A DNA stretch of 64,000 bases from Sphaerochaeta sp032144095 (GTDB lineage Bacteria; Spirochaetota; Spirochaetia; Sphaerochaetales; Sphaerochaetaceae): the NCBI RefSeq assembly GCF_032144095.1, contig NZ_JAVSNJ010000013.1:1-64000 (forward strand), read 5' to 3'. The notes under the pieces were generated by a model. That model did not search any database, was not told where the DNA came from, and worked only from the letters and a program-made list of their open reading frames with translations. Numbering within the stretch: position 1 is the stretch's first letter; the number at the start of each line of letters is the position of its first letter. Positions 1-8,216 of this stretch are shown here, piece by piece. Made by a program: the position numbers and the translations under genes.

Positions 1-65
1 CAGTTAAGCGCCCTCACGCCGATGGTACTACGGTTTTCCGTGGGAGAGTAGGTAGCCGCCGGGCC
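1..65 (+). rRNA. rrf: 5S ribosomal RNA, 3' part only
   Basis: The window opens inside a 5S rRNA gene. The block CGCCGATGGTACT, the helix around GGTTTTCC and the closing GAGAGTAGG followed by GCCGCCGGGC correspond in order to the 3' half of bacterial 5S rRNA; the last stretch would pair with the missing 5' end. The exact 3' end is placed by homology and may be off by a few bases. It implies that a ribosomal RNA operon on the plus strand ends here. Confidence 0.9.
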
Positions 66-102
66 TTTTTCTTTTTCCTGGCAACAGGATCCTTTTCTGG
101 TG

Positions 103-135
103 GCGCACTCTTTGGAGTGCGCTTTTCCTTTTTTA
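103..135 (+). terminator. Intrinsic terminator of the rRNA operon
   Basis: A perfect 8-bp stem GCGCACTC/GAGTGCGC with a TTTG loop (103-122) is followed by TTTTCCTTTTTT. It lies about 40 nt past the 5S end and fits a rho-independent terminator for the rRNA operon. The next 150 bases before the first gene contain a TATACT box at 260-265 that may be a -10 element, but no convincing -35. Confidence 0.85.
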
Positions 136-282
136 TGGGATTTGAAATATGCCGCTGAATCATGTTTTTTGCGAAAGAAAACGGTAAATTGGACTCTGGA
201 TTTTCCTGTACTTTTTCTCTCTTTCTCCCTATTGAGTGGAAACAGCTTGCGATAGCGAGTATACTGGTGAGAGGAGGAGCTT

Positions 283-1314
283 GTGGCACTGATCCGATTC
301 TATAAACCTACTATTCGCCGTAAAGATATGGATGCTGTATTGCAGACAATGGTCGATGAGAAGATTGGGCCTGGAGAACGTACCGGTGAGTTTCTCCGCC
401 AGTTCTGTACCCTTGTCGGCATGCAGGAGGGAATTGCCCTGCGCAGCTATGTCGATGCGCTGACCACGGCCCTGAAGCTTTGTGGCATCACGGAAGGGAG
501 CCTGGTAGGGGTAAGCATCCTCTCCCCATCCCTGTATGAAACAGTCATAGAAAACCTTGGGGCAAAGGTGCTTCTCGGTGATATCGATCCTGAGCATGGC
601 TGTCTTTCCCTGTCCGAGGCGACCAGGCTTGTCTCTGAGGGGGCACAAGCTCTGCTTATCCATGAGCCCATGTGCCAGATTCCCTATGGGTGTGACTACA
701 GACAGCTAGGGGTGAAGGTGGTGGAGGACATCACCCAGAGCCTGGAGAGCGTATACGAAGAGACAAAAGCTGGCTCCTTCGGGAATCTGGTTGTCTGTGC
801 CTTTGAGGAGGACTGCATTGTCTCCACCGGTGGGGGGGCTGCCTTGGTATTCAACGACCATGCCTTCAGTGCCCCACTGAAACACCTCTACAGGCAGGTC
901 AGGAACTACGAGGAACTGCCGGACATGAATGCCGCCTTGGGCATCATCCAGCTGGCAAACCTCCCTGCCCAGGTGGCGAAACGGACAGAACTCTACAACC
1001 TATACAGAAAATCCCTGCTCAAGACAGCCCACAAGCTGTTTGGGATAGGAAATATCGATTTCATGCCAAATGGATATGGCTTTTGTGTCGTACTCGACTC
1101 CAAGGCTGAGGATGCCATCAAGTTTGCAAACAAATATCAGGTATCGGCCAAAAAAACATTTGAGGACAGCTTGGGTAGCCTCCATTCCCAACGATTTGAC
1201 CTCTTCCCCCATGCTGTGCCACCGCTACTGCGGGCTCTCTCGTTTCCAACCTACCCATTTCTCAAGCAAGGTGACATAGAGATGCTGATGAAAGTACTAT
1301 CCCATCTTCCCTAG
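283..1314 (+). CDS. DegT/DnrJ/EryC1-fold protein lacking the PLP lysine
   Basis: A 343-residue protein with the layout of DegT/DnrJ/EryC1/StrS sugar aminotransferases (PLP enzymes). Family landmarks are a VDAL segment (57-60), the Asp of the VEDITQS motif (D149/150 region, which normally contacts the PLP ring) and the STGGGA segment (181-186). The lysine that should form the Schiff base just before that segment (normally K-I-I-T-T-G) is a cysteine, C178, in DCIVSTGGG. The fold is therefore probably kept while transamination is lost; a regulatory or binding role is possible but unproven. The start is GTG with a GAGGAGG ribosome site at 271-277. The stop is 8 nt before nadK, so it heads the nadK-recN operon. 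Confidence 0.75.
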   Translation: MALIRFYKPTIRRKDMDAVLQTMVDEKIGPGERTGEFLRQFCTLVGMQEGIALRSYVDALTTALKLCGITEGSLVGVSILSPSLYETVIENLGAKVLLGDIDPEHGCLSLSEATRLVSEGAQALLIHEPMCQIPYGCDYRQLGVKVVEDITQSLESVYEETKAGSFGNLVVCAFEEDCIVSTGGGAALVFNDHAFSAPLKHLYRQVRNYEELPDMNAALGIIQLANLPAQVAKRTELYNLYRKSLLKTAHKLFGIGNIDFMPNGYGFCVVLDSKAEDAIKFANKYQVSAKKTFEDSLGSLHSQRFDLFPHAVPPLLRALSFPTYPFLKQGDIEMLMKVLSHLP

Positions 1315-1322
1315 GAGTTGTC

Positions 1323-2186
1323 ATGAAGAAAAGAACATTGGAAAACGTGCTGATCATTGCCAATTGGAAGAAGACAGCCTCCCATCAACTCTCCGAGACC
1401 ATTGCCAGATACCTTGGGGAGCGTGGGATACGTTCCACCATCTTCAGGACCTGCGAAGAGAGCGAGCCCCTTGTGGTGGAGGAGGGGACAGACTTGGTCA
1501 TCTGCCTTGGCGGTGACGGGACTGTGCTCTACTGTGCGCGGTATCTGCAGGACCTTGGTATCCCGATACTCGCTATCAACCTGGGGACCTTCGGCTACAT
1601 CACCGAGATCTCCGTCGATGAGTGGGAGGAGGCCATTGAGCACTACCTGATGGGAAGGAATTCCATCAGCCGCAGGCTCATGGTACGCGTCGCTGTCCTC
1701 AGGGGAGGAAAGAAGGTCTTTACCGGACATGGCCTCAACGAGATGGTAGTAACCTCCAGTGGCATCAGCAAGGTCATCAACCTCGCCTTGGCCATCGACA
1801 AGACCGACGCCGGGTACTTTCGTGCTGACGGCATAATTGTGGCAACTCCGACAGGGTCTACCGGATACAGCCTGGCCGCAGGCGGTCCCATCCTCGATGT
1901 GGACCTCTCCTCACTGATCATAACCCCGATCTGTCCCTTCACCCTATCGCACAGACCCCTGGTCATCAGTGGGGAATCGAAGATATCCATCAGCATCCTC
2001 AAGGGACAGCGTACAGGCCTGATGCTTTCCATAGACGGGCAACAGACCTGCACCTTGGAGGAGGAGGATATCATCGTTGTAGAGAAATCCAGGAGCAAGG
2101 CTCTCCTTGTCACAAGCGAAAGGCGTAACTACATCGAAGTAATACGTGATAAACTCAACTGGTCCGGAGGAGGTTTCCATGCTTGA
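1323..2186 (+). CDS. nadK: NAD kinase
   Basis: Phosphorylates NAD to NADP in the cytoplasm with ATP or polyphosphate. The 287-residue length is normal for the family. The diagnostic GGDGT motif is at 63-67, the NE pair at 139-140, and the TPTGSTGYSLAAGGP block at 175-189. The AGGAG ribosome site overlaps the stop of the preceding gene. The 3' end overlaps recN by 8 nt, an arrangement (nadK-recN) common in bacteria and suggestive of translational coupling. Function is secure. Confidence 0.96.
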   Translation: MKKRTLENVLIIANWKKTASHQLSETIARYLGERGIRSTIFRTCEESEPLVVEEGTDLVICLGGDGTVLYCARYLQDLGIPILAINLGTFGYITEISVDEWEEAIEHYLMGRNSISRRLMVRVAVLRGGKKVFTGHGLNEMVVTSSGISKVINLALAIDKTDAGYFRADGIIVATPTGSTGYSLAAGGPILDVDLSSLIITPICPFTLSHRPLVISGESKISISILKGQRTGLMLSIDGQQTCTLEEEDIIVVEKSRSKALLVTSERRNYIEVIRDKLNWSGGGFHA

Positions 2187-3858
2187 GCGCCTTGACATCC
2201 ACCACTATGCCCTTATCGATGATGTCTCCATCAATTTCGGTGAGGGGTTTTCCGTCATAACCGGAGAGACTGGAGCCGGAAAGTCCATAATCCTCGGAGC
2301 CCTCTCTCTGCTCCTTGGAGAAAAGGCCGATGCCCAGGCTATCCGTAGCGGCTGTGAAGTTGCTACCGTCAGTGCCAGCTTTTTTCTGGGTGACCGGATT
2401 CCCGTTGGAATCGCCCACTATCTTGAGGAGAATGACCTTGGCCTCGACGAAGGATGCCTCCTGCTTTCCCGGAGCATCAAGACAAATGGGCGATCGGCCA
2501 TCTCCATCCAGGGCCGTGCGGCGACCCGGACCGACCTGAGCGCCATCAGTGAAGAGCTGTTGGACATCAGTGCCCAGCGGGACCACCAGAGCCTGCTTTC
2601 TCCTGCCAACCAGCTTCAGGTGTTGGACGCATTCGGCAACTGCCTTGGGGTGAAGGAGAGCTACCAAAGCCTGTACAGAAGATGCCAGGCCCTTCAGCAG
2701 GAGAAGGATGCCCTCAAGAAAAACCTGGAAAGCTCCCTACGGGAAGCTGAGTTTCTCAAGTTTGCCGTTGACGAGATAAAAAAAGCTGATCCCAAACCTG
2801 GAGAGGACGATGAGCTTACCGAGCAGATACGGACCATTTCGGCGTATGAGCAGATCCATGACAGCCTTAGCCTTGCAACCAACCTGTTGCATGGCTCGGA
2901 AAATGGGTCCAGCCTCCTTGGATCGCTGCATCAGGCGGGTAAGCTCATAGAGCACGCCAGCTCAAGCGACCCCAGCCTTACCAACCTGTACCAACGGCTT
3001 GACAGCTCTTTCATCGAGGTACAGGACATCTACGAGAGCCTGAGAGACTACCTCTCCTCCATGTCCTATTCGGAAGAGGAACTTGACCGCCTCCAGGGAA
3101 GGCTAGCCCTGTTGCAGAGGCTCAAGAAAAAATATGGGCACTCCATTGCCTCCATGCTGGCTTACAAGGCTGAGAGTGAAGAAAAGCTCAACCAGAGCGA
3201 ACATGGTGAGGAACTTCTGATAGATCTGGAAAAGAAACTGAAGCTCACTCTCGGCGAATTGGAAAAGGCTGCACAGGTGTTGCACCAGGTTCGCCTACGG
3301 TCCGCCCTCGTCTTACAGAAAGAGATTGAGGAGACCCTCAGGACATTGGGGATGAGGGAAGCCCTCTTTACCATCGAAGTCAACCCTACCGCCCTTTCAG
3401 CCAGTGGAGGGGATGAGATAGCTTTCATGATCTGTGCAAACCCAGGACTGGAAAGCCGGCCCATCAAGGATGTGGCGAGTGGGGGAGAGCTGTCACGTAT
3501 CATGCTTGCACTTAAGACCACCTTGAGTCATCATGACAGTGTGGGTACCCTGATTTTTGATGAGGTAGATGCTGGCATTGGCGGCAGTGTCGCCCTTTCG
3601 GTTGCCAAGCAGCTGAAGAAGCTGAGCAGGAGCCACCAGGTCATCGTAATAACACACCTCGCTTCCATCGCAAGCCAGGCAGACGAGCACCTGGTCGTCT
3701 CAAAAGAGGTTTCAGACGGGATGAGCTTCAGCCATATTGATGAGGTACAGGGCCATAGAAGGGAGCAGGAGATTGCCCGTATGCTCAGCGGCGATGGTGA
3801 GAGTGAGGTGAGCCTGGTCCATGCCAAGCAGATGTTGGATACTGTCGCCCAAGGGTAA
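2179..3858 (+). CDS. recN: DNA repair protein RecN
   Basis: SMC-like ATPase acting at double-strand breaks. The 559-residue protein begins LERLDIHHYALID, typical of RecN, with Walker A GETGAGKS at 29-36, a long helical coiled-coil middle (roughly 150-370), the ABC signature SGGELSR from residue 434 and Walker B LIFDEVDAG around 461. An in-frame start 33 nt upstream exists, but the ATG at 2179 has a GGAGGAGG site directly before it and gives the conserved N-terminus. It overlaps the end of nadK and is followed 12 nt later by the GNAT gene. Confidence 0.96.
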   Translation: MLERLDIHHYALIDDVSINFGEGFSVITGETGAGKSIILGALSLLLGEKADAQAIRSGCEVATVSASFFLGDRIPVGIAHYLEENDLGLDEGCLLLSRSIKTNGRSAISIQGRAATRTDLSAISEELLDISAQRDHQSLLSPANQLQVLDAFGNCLGVKESYQSLYRRCQALQQEKDALKKNLESSLREAEFLKFAVDEIKKADPKPGEDDELTEQIRTISAYEQIHDSLSLATNLLHGSENGSSLLGSLHQAGKLIEHASSSDPSLTNLYQRLDSSFIEVQDIYESLRDYLSSMSYSEEELDRLQGRLALLQRLKKKYGHSIASMLAYKAESEEKLNQSEHGEELLIDLEKKLKLTLGELEKAAQVLHQVRLRSALVLQKEIEETLRTLGMREALFTIEVNPTALSASGGDEIAFMICANPGLESRPIKDVASGGELSRIMLALKTTLSHHDSVGTLIFDEVDAGIGGSVALSVAKQLKKLSRSHQVIVITHLASIASQADEHLVVSKEVSDGMSFSHIDEVQGHRREQEIARMLSGDGESEVSLVHAKQMLDTVAQG

Positions 3859-3870
3859 AGGAGAGTCATC

Positions 3871-4158
3871 ATGCATGAATGCAAGAGTAAAGAACAGGGA
3901 TTTTATGTTGGTGAAGATGCCTCCAGGCCCCTTGCCGAAATATCCTATTATTTCAGGGACGAAGAGACGATAGTCATCGACCATACCATTGTTTCGGACA
4001 CCTTGCGAGGGCAGGGTGTCGGGGGCATGCTGGTACGCAAGGTCATCGAGAAGGCAAGAAAGGAGAACCTGAAGGTAATTCCTCTCTGCCCCTATGCCAA
4101 ACGGGTCATGATACAGAACCCCGACTACCAGGACGTGCTCTCGGATGATGAAGCCTAG
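3871..4158 (+). CDS. Small GNAT-family N-acetyltransferase (YjdJ type)
   Basis: A 95-residue protein of the minimal GNAT class (YjdJ/At1g77540-like). It shows the acetyl-CoA pyrophosphate loop LRGQGVGGMLV (about 46-56) and the PLCPYAKRVM segment (about 71-80) characteristic of this subfamily. The substrate is not known for most members. It is the last gene of the plus-strand run starting at 283, with an AAAGGAG site ahead of the ATG; the operon then meets a convergent gene. Confidence 0.85.
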   Translation: MHECKSKEQGFYVGEDASRPLAEISYYFRDEETIVIDHTIVSDTLRGQGVGGMLVRKVIEKARKENLKVIPLCPYAKRVMIQNPDYQDVLSDDEA

Positions 4159-4184
4159 GGGATAGTTCCCACTAGGGAAAGAAA

Positions 4185-4210
4185 AAGCCTCCTACAGATG
4201 CAGGAGGCTT
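4185..4210 (-). terminator. Terminator between convergent genes
   Basis: A 9-bp stem AAGCCTCCT/AGGAGGCTT with an 8-nt loop. On the minus strand it is followed by TTTTTC, giving a good rho-independent terminator for the GH57 gene; on the plus strand the T tract is short (TTTGTT), so it may be only partly active for the GNAT side. Confidence 0.75.
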
Positions 4211-4223
4211 TGTTCGTTAGTGG

Positions 4224-6569
4224 CTAATGGATGGAAATATCGAAGTTCAGCGCTTTTCCCAACGCGTTTATCAGGTCTATGTCAGTATCCTTGTGGGGCT
4301 TCTTCTCCATGCTCAAATACGGGTATACAGCATTCTGGATCTGGGTGAGGTCCGGTTGGAACGCGTGGTCCCGCACGATCTGCAAGAATTCCAGGATGAA
4401 CCGGATGTTCTTGTCGTACAGACCAAAGGCCTGGATCTTCTCAGCCAGGTACTCCATCTCGCTGTTGAACAACCGTCTGATTATGTCCAGGTCGGTCGTT
4501 TTTGCGTATTTCACAAAAAACCCCAGCAGGATGATGAACGACTCCTTGAACTCATCCCACATCGGCAGGGTGCCGTATTTGAACAGGCTTTTCATCGCCC
4601 TGAGGCACGAGCCTATGTTCTCCTGGTAGAGCGATCCCATGGGGAGGTAGGGTGTTGCCTTTGCAAGCGAGGCATAGTGGTGGATCTCACGGGCGATCTT
4701 CTTGATCTCCCTGCTTTCCAGCCGGCAGATCCCATTGTCTATCTGGACAAAGAGCTGGTCACGCATTCTGGATGGGATATCCTCACTATCGATGAAATAG
4801 CTCTGGATCTCCCCATTTCTCATATCCCTGATGGTCAGCGTATAGGTCAGCTCCGATTTCCCCGGGGCCGGGTCGAGAACGGAACACTGGTAACGGATCA
4901 ACGAGAAGGTATTGGAGATCTCCAGTATCTGGGTCTGTTCGCTCTTGTAGTCATATTTCTCCAGCCTGAACCACCCATAGGAGTCCACCTGGTCCTCTTT
5001 CAGGGCAATTCTCCTGTTGAGAACGAAGAAGAGGGTAGCCTCGACCTCCCCGGGAAGGATATCAAGGGCCTCCAGGGCGAGATCCTCCCCATCCCCATCC
5101 TGCCTGCGGTTGGATATGGCCAGCTTCAGGTCGGAAAGGAGGGACTCCAACATGTCTTCTTCGCTGAAGCGCTTATACAGCTCCACCGCCATCAGGGCAT
5201 AGACTATGTTCTGCTTCGGTTCTAGGCCCGAGAGGTCATTGAAGAACCAACCGCAGCTGGTATAGGCAAAATGTCTGTATTGTATTCCCAGCAAGAGGGA
5301 CGCAAGGTTGGTCCTCTCCTCCTGGGCAAACGGATATTCCTTGCCTATCGAGTCGAGGAACTCCTCCATGGAGATGAGTTTCGAGATGACAGGCCCGAAT
5401 GACTCGACAAGTGGCTGGGGTTCAAGGCTACCGGAGAATATCCTGGCTATCTCCTGCTGGAAGCAGGTGTCGATCTTCTTGCTGAGATTGTCAAAGCTCT
5501 CGCGAAGGGGAGTCCTCCACTTCTGGTTCCACGACTCGTCGCCGCCTGTATGGCACCCACAATCCTTGTACCATCGGGAAACACCATGCACGCACGACCA
5601 GCTGGTTCCCTTGCCCGCCTCACCCTCATGCAGCTGGGCATGCAGTGTGGCAGGATGCTTTTCCAGGTAGGTTGCATAGTTGGTCAGACGGAAGTCCGAC
5701 CGCTCCTCGACCTTCCTGATGAGGGCAGCGAGGGCCATGTCCCCGTAGGGTTCGTGATGGCCGTAGATCTCCCCATCGGTGGCAGTATGGATGAGGTCCT
5801 GCTGTTCTTCAGCCTTGATGGTCAGTAGCCGGGCATAGAGGTTGTCGGCATCCTGCAGAAGGTGGCCGAAGCTTATTCCCTCAGCAAGGCTGGGGTTGTA
5901 GAAGAAGGCACTGATAGTACGCCCTTTCTCCCCTGTAAGGATGAAAGGCTTGCCATAGGGTGCACTCTTGCCAGCGAGATCCACCATCTGCCCGTTCTCG
6001 TCCTCGATGCTTTTGCACTGCCAGGGGGAGAGGATGACAAACGAAAGGCCATACTCAGCGAGCAGGTCGATGACCATGGGGTTGATGCCGGTCTCTGGAA
6101 GCCACATCCCTTCGGCTTCCCTGCCAAAGCGTAGGGAGAAGTCCTTCAAGCCCCAGGCGATCTGGGCCCTTGCCTCGGCTTCCGTACAAAGGGGGAGGAT
6201 AGAGTGGTTGAAGCTTTGCGCCATGGCGTTGCCATGGCCAAGCCGTTCTACGCTCTTCTTGTCCGCCTGGATGATCGAATCGTGGGTATCAGGGTGGTTT
6301 CGTTTGAGCCAACTCAAGAGGGTGGGGCCGAAATTGAAGCTGATGTACTCATAGTTGTTCGTCATCGATACGATGCGCCTGACCCCCGAAAGATAGCGGG
6401 AATGGGCATTTGCATTGTAGCAGTCGGCATAGATCCTTTCGTTCCAATCAGGATATGGTGTGGCGGAAAGCTGCTTTCCTATAATTCCTGTCCGGGGATT
6501 TTCCCTGGGAGGTTGGTAAAAATGACCATGGAGGATCAGGTCACTCACTGTGTTTTGTATCTTATTCAT
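4224..6569 (-). CDS. GH57 family enzyme with DUF3536 domain
   Basis: A 781-residue cytoplasmic glycoside hydrolase family 57 protein. The N-terminal catalytic barrel starts with LILHGHFYQPPRENP. It carries the family nucleophile motif WLPETG (E159) and a likely acid/base aspartate in ATDGEIYGHH (D265). The C-terminal half is a DUF3536-type helical region. GH57 enzymes act on alpha-glucans (amylase, branching or transferase activity); the precise reaction cannot be read here. No Shine-Dalgarno sequence precedes the ATG; the leader is predicted to be only about 5 nt (see the promoter entry). It is transcribed away from deoD, separately from the GH57 branching enzyme at 8.2 kb. Confidence 0.88.
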   Translation of the reverse strand: MNKIQNTVSDLILHGHFYQPPRENPRTGIIGKQLSATPYPDWNERIYADCYNANAHSRYLSGVRRIVSMTNNYEYISFNFGPTLLSWLKRNHPDTHDSIIQADKKSVERLGHGNAMAQSFNHSILPLCTEAEARAQIAWGLKDFSLRFGREAEGMWLPETGINPMVIDLLAEYGLSFVILSPWQCKSIEDENGQMVDLAGKSAPYGKPFILTGEKGRTISAFFYNPSLAEGISFGHLLQDADNLYARLLTIKAEEQQDLIHTATDGEIYGHHEPYGDMALAALIRKVEERSDFRLTNYATYLEKHPATLHAQLHEGEAGKGTSWSCVHGVSRWYKDCGCHTGGDESWNQKWRTPLRESFDNLSKKIDTCFQQEIARIFSGSLEPQPLVESFGPVISKLISMEEFLDSIGKEYPFAQEERTNLASLLLGIQYRHFAYTSCGWFFNDLSGLEPKQNIVYALMAVELYKRFSEEDMLESLLSDLKLAISNRRQDGDGEDLALEALDILPGEVEATLFFVLNRRIALKEDQVDSYGWFRLEKYDYKSEQTQILEISNTFSLIRYQCSVLDPAPGKSELTYTLTIRDMRNGEIQSYFIDSEDIPSRMRDQLFVQIDNGICRLESREIKKIAREIHHYASLAKATPYLPMGSLYQENIGSCLRAMKSLFKYGTLPMWDEFKESFIILLGFFVKYAKTTDLDIIRRLFNSEMEYLAEKIQAFGLYDKNIRFILEFLQIVRDHAFQPDLTQIQNAVYPYLSMEKKPHKDTDIDLINALGKALNFDISIH

Positions 6570-6581
6570 ATTGCAGGGATG

Positions 6582-6590
6582 AGTATATCA
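6582..6590 (-). promoter_or_regulatory. Extended -10 promoter of the DUF3536 GH57 gene
   Basis: On the minus strand the sequence TGATATACT is an extended -10 (TG-N-TATACT) ending 12 nt before the ATG at 6569. Transcription would start some 5-6 nt before the start codon, leaving no room for a Shine-Dalgarno sequence. No clear -35 was seen. Confidence 0.45.
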
Positions 6591-6627
6591 TATGATTGTA
6601 TGGCAATGATAGGCCAATCAGGGATGT

Positions 6628-6641
6628 TTGGCTTGCCAAGC
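6628..6641. promoter_or_regulatory. Inverted repeat upstream of deoD
   Basis: TTGGC-TT-GCCAA overlaps GCTTG-C-CAAGC in the 112-bp divergent region between the GH57 gene and deoD, about 40 nt before the deoD ATG. The position would suit an operator for nucleoside control, but there is no other support. Confidence 0.25.
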
Positions 6642-6681
6642 TGGGGGTTATAGCCGAATATGGAAGAAAGGAGAACAGAGC

Positions 6682-7389
6682 ATGAGTATACATATTGTTG
6701 CAGACGAGGGCAGTGTAGCCGAGAGTGTCCTGCTTCCTGGGGACCCTTTGCGTGCCAAGCATATAGCACAGACCTATCTCACCGACGTGGTCTGCTACAA
6801 CGAGATCCGTGGGATGTATGGATATACAGGGTATTGGAAGGGCAACCGGGTCTCAGTCCAGGGGACGGGGATGGGAATGCCTTCCTTCTCGATCTACGCC
6901 AACGAACTGATCGACTCCTATAAGGTCAAGCGCTTGGTTCGGGTAGGAACCTGTGGTTCCCTTGACGAGAAGCTCAGGCTGAGGGATGTCCTCATTGCCC
7001 AGGGCGCGGACTGTGACAGTGGGATGAACGTCTCACGGTTTAGCCTCTACCAACATGCACCGACGGCATCCTTTTCCCTGTTGCAGAAGGCCTACACCAT
7101 TGCCCTGGCATCAAATTTGGGCTTCAGGGTGGGAAATGTCTTCACCACTGACCAGTTCTATGACCTGAAAGGCAGGGAGAAAAATGAGCTAGCACGCTCG
7201 TTGGGCACCCTTGCCGTCGACATGGAGACGAGTGAACTCTACACCCTTGCCCACCTGAAAGGGGTCGAGGCACTGACACTTTTGAGTGTGAGCGACTCGA
7301 TGGTCACCGGAGAGCAGGTCCCGTCAAAGGAGAGGCAGACCACCTTCAATGCCATGATCGACCTTGCGCTTGAGACCCTCTTCGATTGA
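6682..7389 (+). CDS. deoD: Purine nucleoside phosphorylase, DeoD type
   Basis: Phosphorolysis of purine (deoxy)nucleosides to base and (deoxy)ribose-1-phosphate; hexameric and cytoplasmic in the family. 235 residues, close to the usual 235-239. It has GDPLRAK phosphate-binding residues (20-26), RVGTCGS (87-93), VDMETSELY around 179-187 and the catalytic aspartate in VSDSM (D205). The ATG at 6682 has an AAGGAG site at 6668-6673 and gives the standard N-terminus; a longer frame upstream does not match the family. Single gene between two alpha-glucan loci. Confidence 0.94.
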   Translation: MSIHIVADEGSVAESVLLPGDPLRAKHIAQTYLTDVVCYNEIRGMYGYTGYWKGNRVSVQGTGMGMPSFSIYANELIDSYKVKRLVRVGTCGSLDEKLRLRDVLIAQGADCDSGMNVSRFSLYQHAPTASFSLLQKAYTIALASNLGFRVGNVFTTDQFYDLKGREKNELARSLGTLAVDMETSELYTLAHLKGVEALTLLSVSDSMVTGEQVPSKERQTTFNAMIDLALETLFD

Positions 7390-7481
7390 AGGCCAAAGTG
7401 CACGCAGTTGACTAACCTAGGCGTTTCTTTTACGATTGGTGCAACAAACCTATCGCTTTGAATACGTTTCTGGGAGCAAGC

Positions 7482-8216
7482 ATGATTCTGATCAACATTG
7501 ATTCCTTGTCCACGACTGAACTGCAGTACATAGCACAGCAAGAAGGGTTGGAGAACTGGCAAACTTTAGAACGAGAAGAACTGATTGATGAACTTGAGGA
7601 AACCTACGGCGAACAGGATGACGAGATAACCGCATCCTGGTTGAAGTCGAAGGGTGGTCGCAAGCGATTCTGCAATGCTCTTACCGATTTCAGAGGGAAC
7701 AAGCAGGATGTAAACGGGTTGCCTGGTGTCGAGGACCTTCCTGATGTATATGCGGAAACCTCGATACACCTCCTGATGCGGGATCCTGTCTGGGCCTATG
7801 CCTATTGGTCACTTTCCCCTGCCACCAAGATCCAGGTCTTCGGTGAGGATGAGCAGCTTGGAGGATCCCTCTTTTTGCGGGTATTCTCCCTTGACCTGCT
7901 CACCTACGAGGAGAAGACCTTCGACATCGCTGTCGGCGTCGAGGATACCCAGTGGAACATCAACCTCCCGGCGATGGGAAATTCCTACAAGGTAACCCTT
8001 TGCTACAAGAACAAGAAGGGTCTGGAGATGGCCCTTGCCGAAAGCTCTGAGGTCTCTTCCTATCCCTCATACTGGGTAAACCACTATGAGGAGATGGCTA
8101 TGGATTCCAAACTCTTCAACATTCATTTTTCTTCCTTGGTGACCAAGGAAGGGGAAATTGTCGACAATGCCGTGCTGCAGGAAATAGCACAGACCTTAAG
8201 TGGGGGGGTGCTTTGA
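7482..8216 (+). CDS. DUF4912 protein with Rho-N-like N-terminus
   Basis: A 244-residue protein. Residues about 8-40 (STTELQYIAQQEGL then EELIDELEE) resemble the Rho N-terminal/SAP-like helical motif. The centre holds a DUF4912 domain, recognisable by RDPVWAYAYW. The family has no settled biochemical role. The TGA overlaps the ATG of the GH57 branching enzyme (TGATG), so the two are translationally coupled, and similar pairings suggest a link with alpha-glucan metabolism, perhaps glycogen binding (inference). ATG at 7482 with GGGAG at 7472-7476 was preferred over an upstream TTG at 7458. Confidence 0.8.
   Translation: MILINIDSLSTTELQYIAQQEGLENWQTLEREELIDELEETYGEQDDEITASWLKSKGGRKRFCNALTDFRGNKQDVNGLPGVEDLPDVYAETSIHLLMRDPVWAYAYWSLSPATKIQVFGEDEQLGGSLFLRVFSLDLLTYEEKTFDIAVGVEDTQWNINLPAMGNSYKVTLCYKNKKGLEMALAESSEVSSYPSYWVNHYEEMAMDSKLFNIHFSSLVTKEGEIVDNAVLQEIAQTLSGGVL

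Noticed and set aside
4227..5225. A 332-codon open frame on the plus strand opposite the DUF3536 GH57 gene
   Set aside because: It is the complement of a clear enzyme gene, has no family motif, and its composition is what the opposite strand of a GC-rich gene gives.
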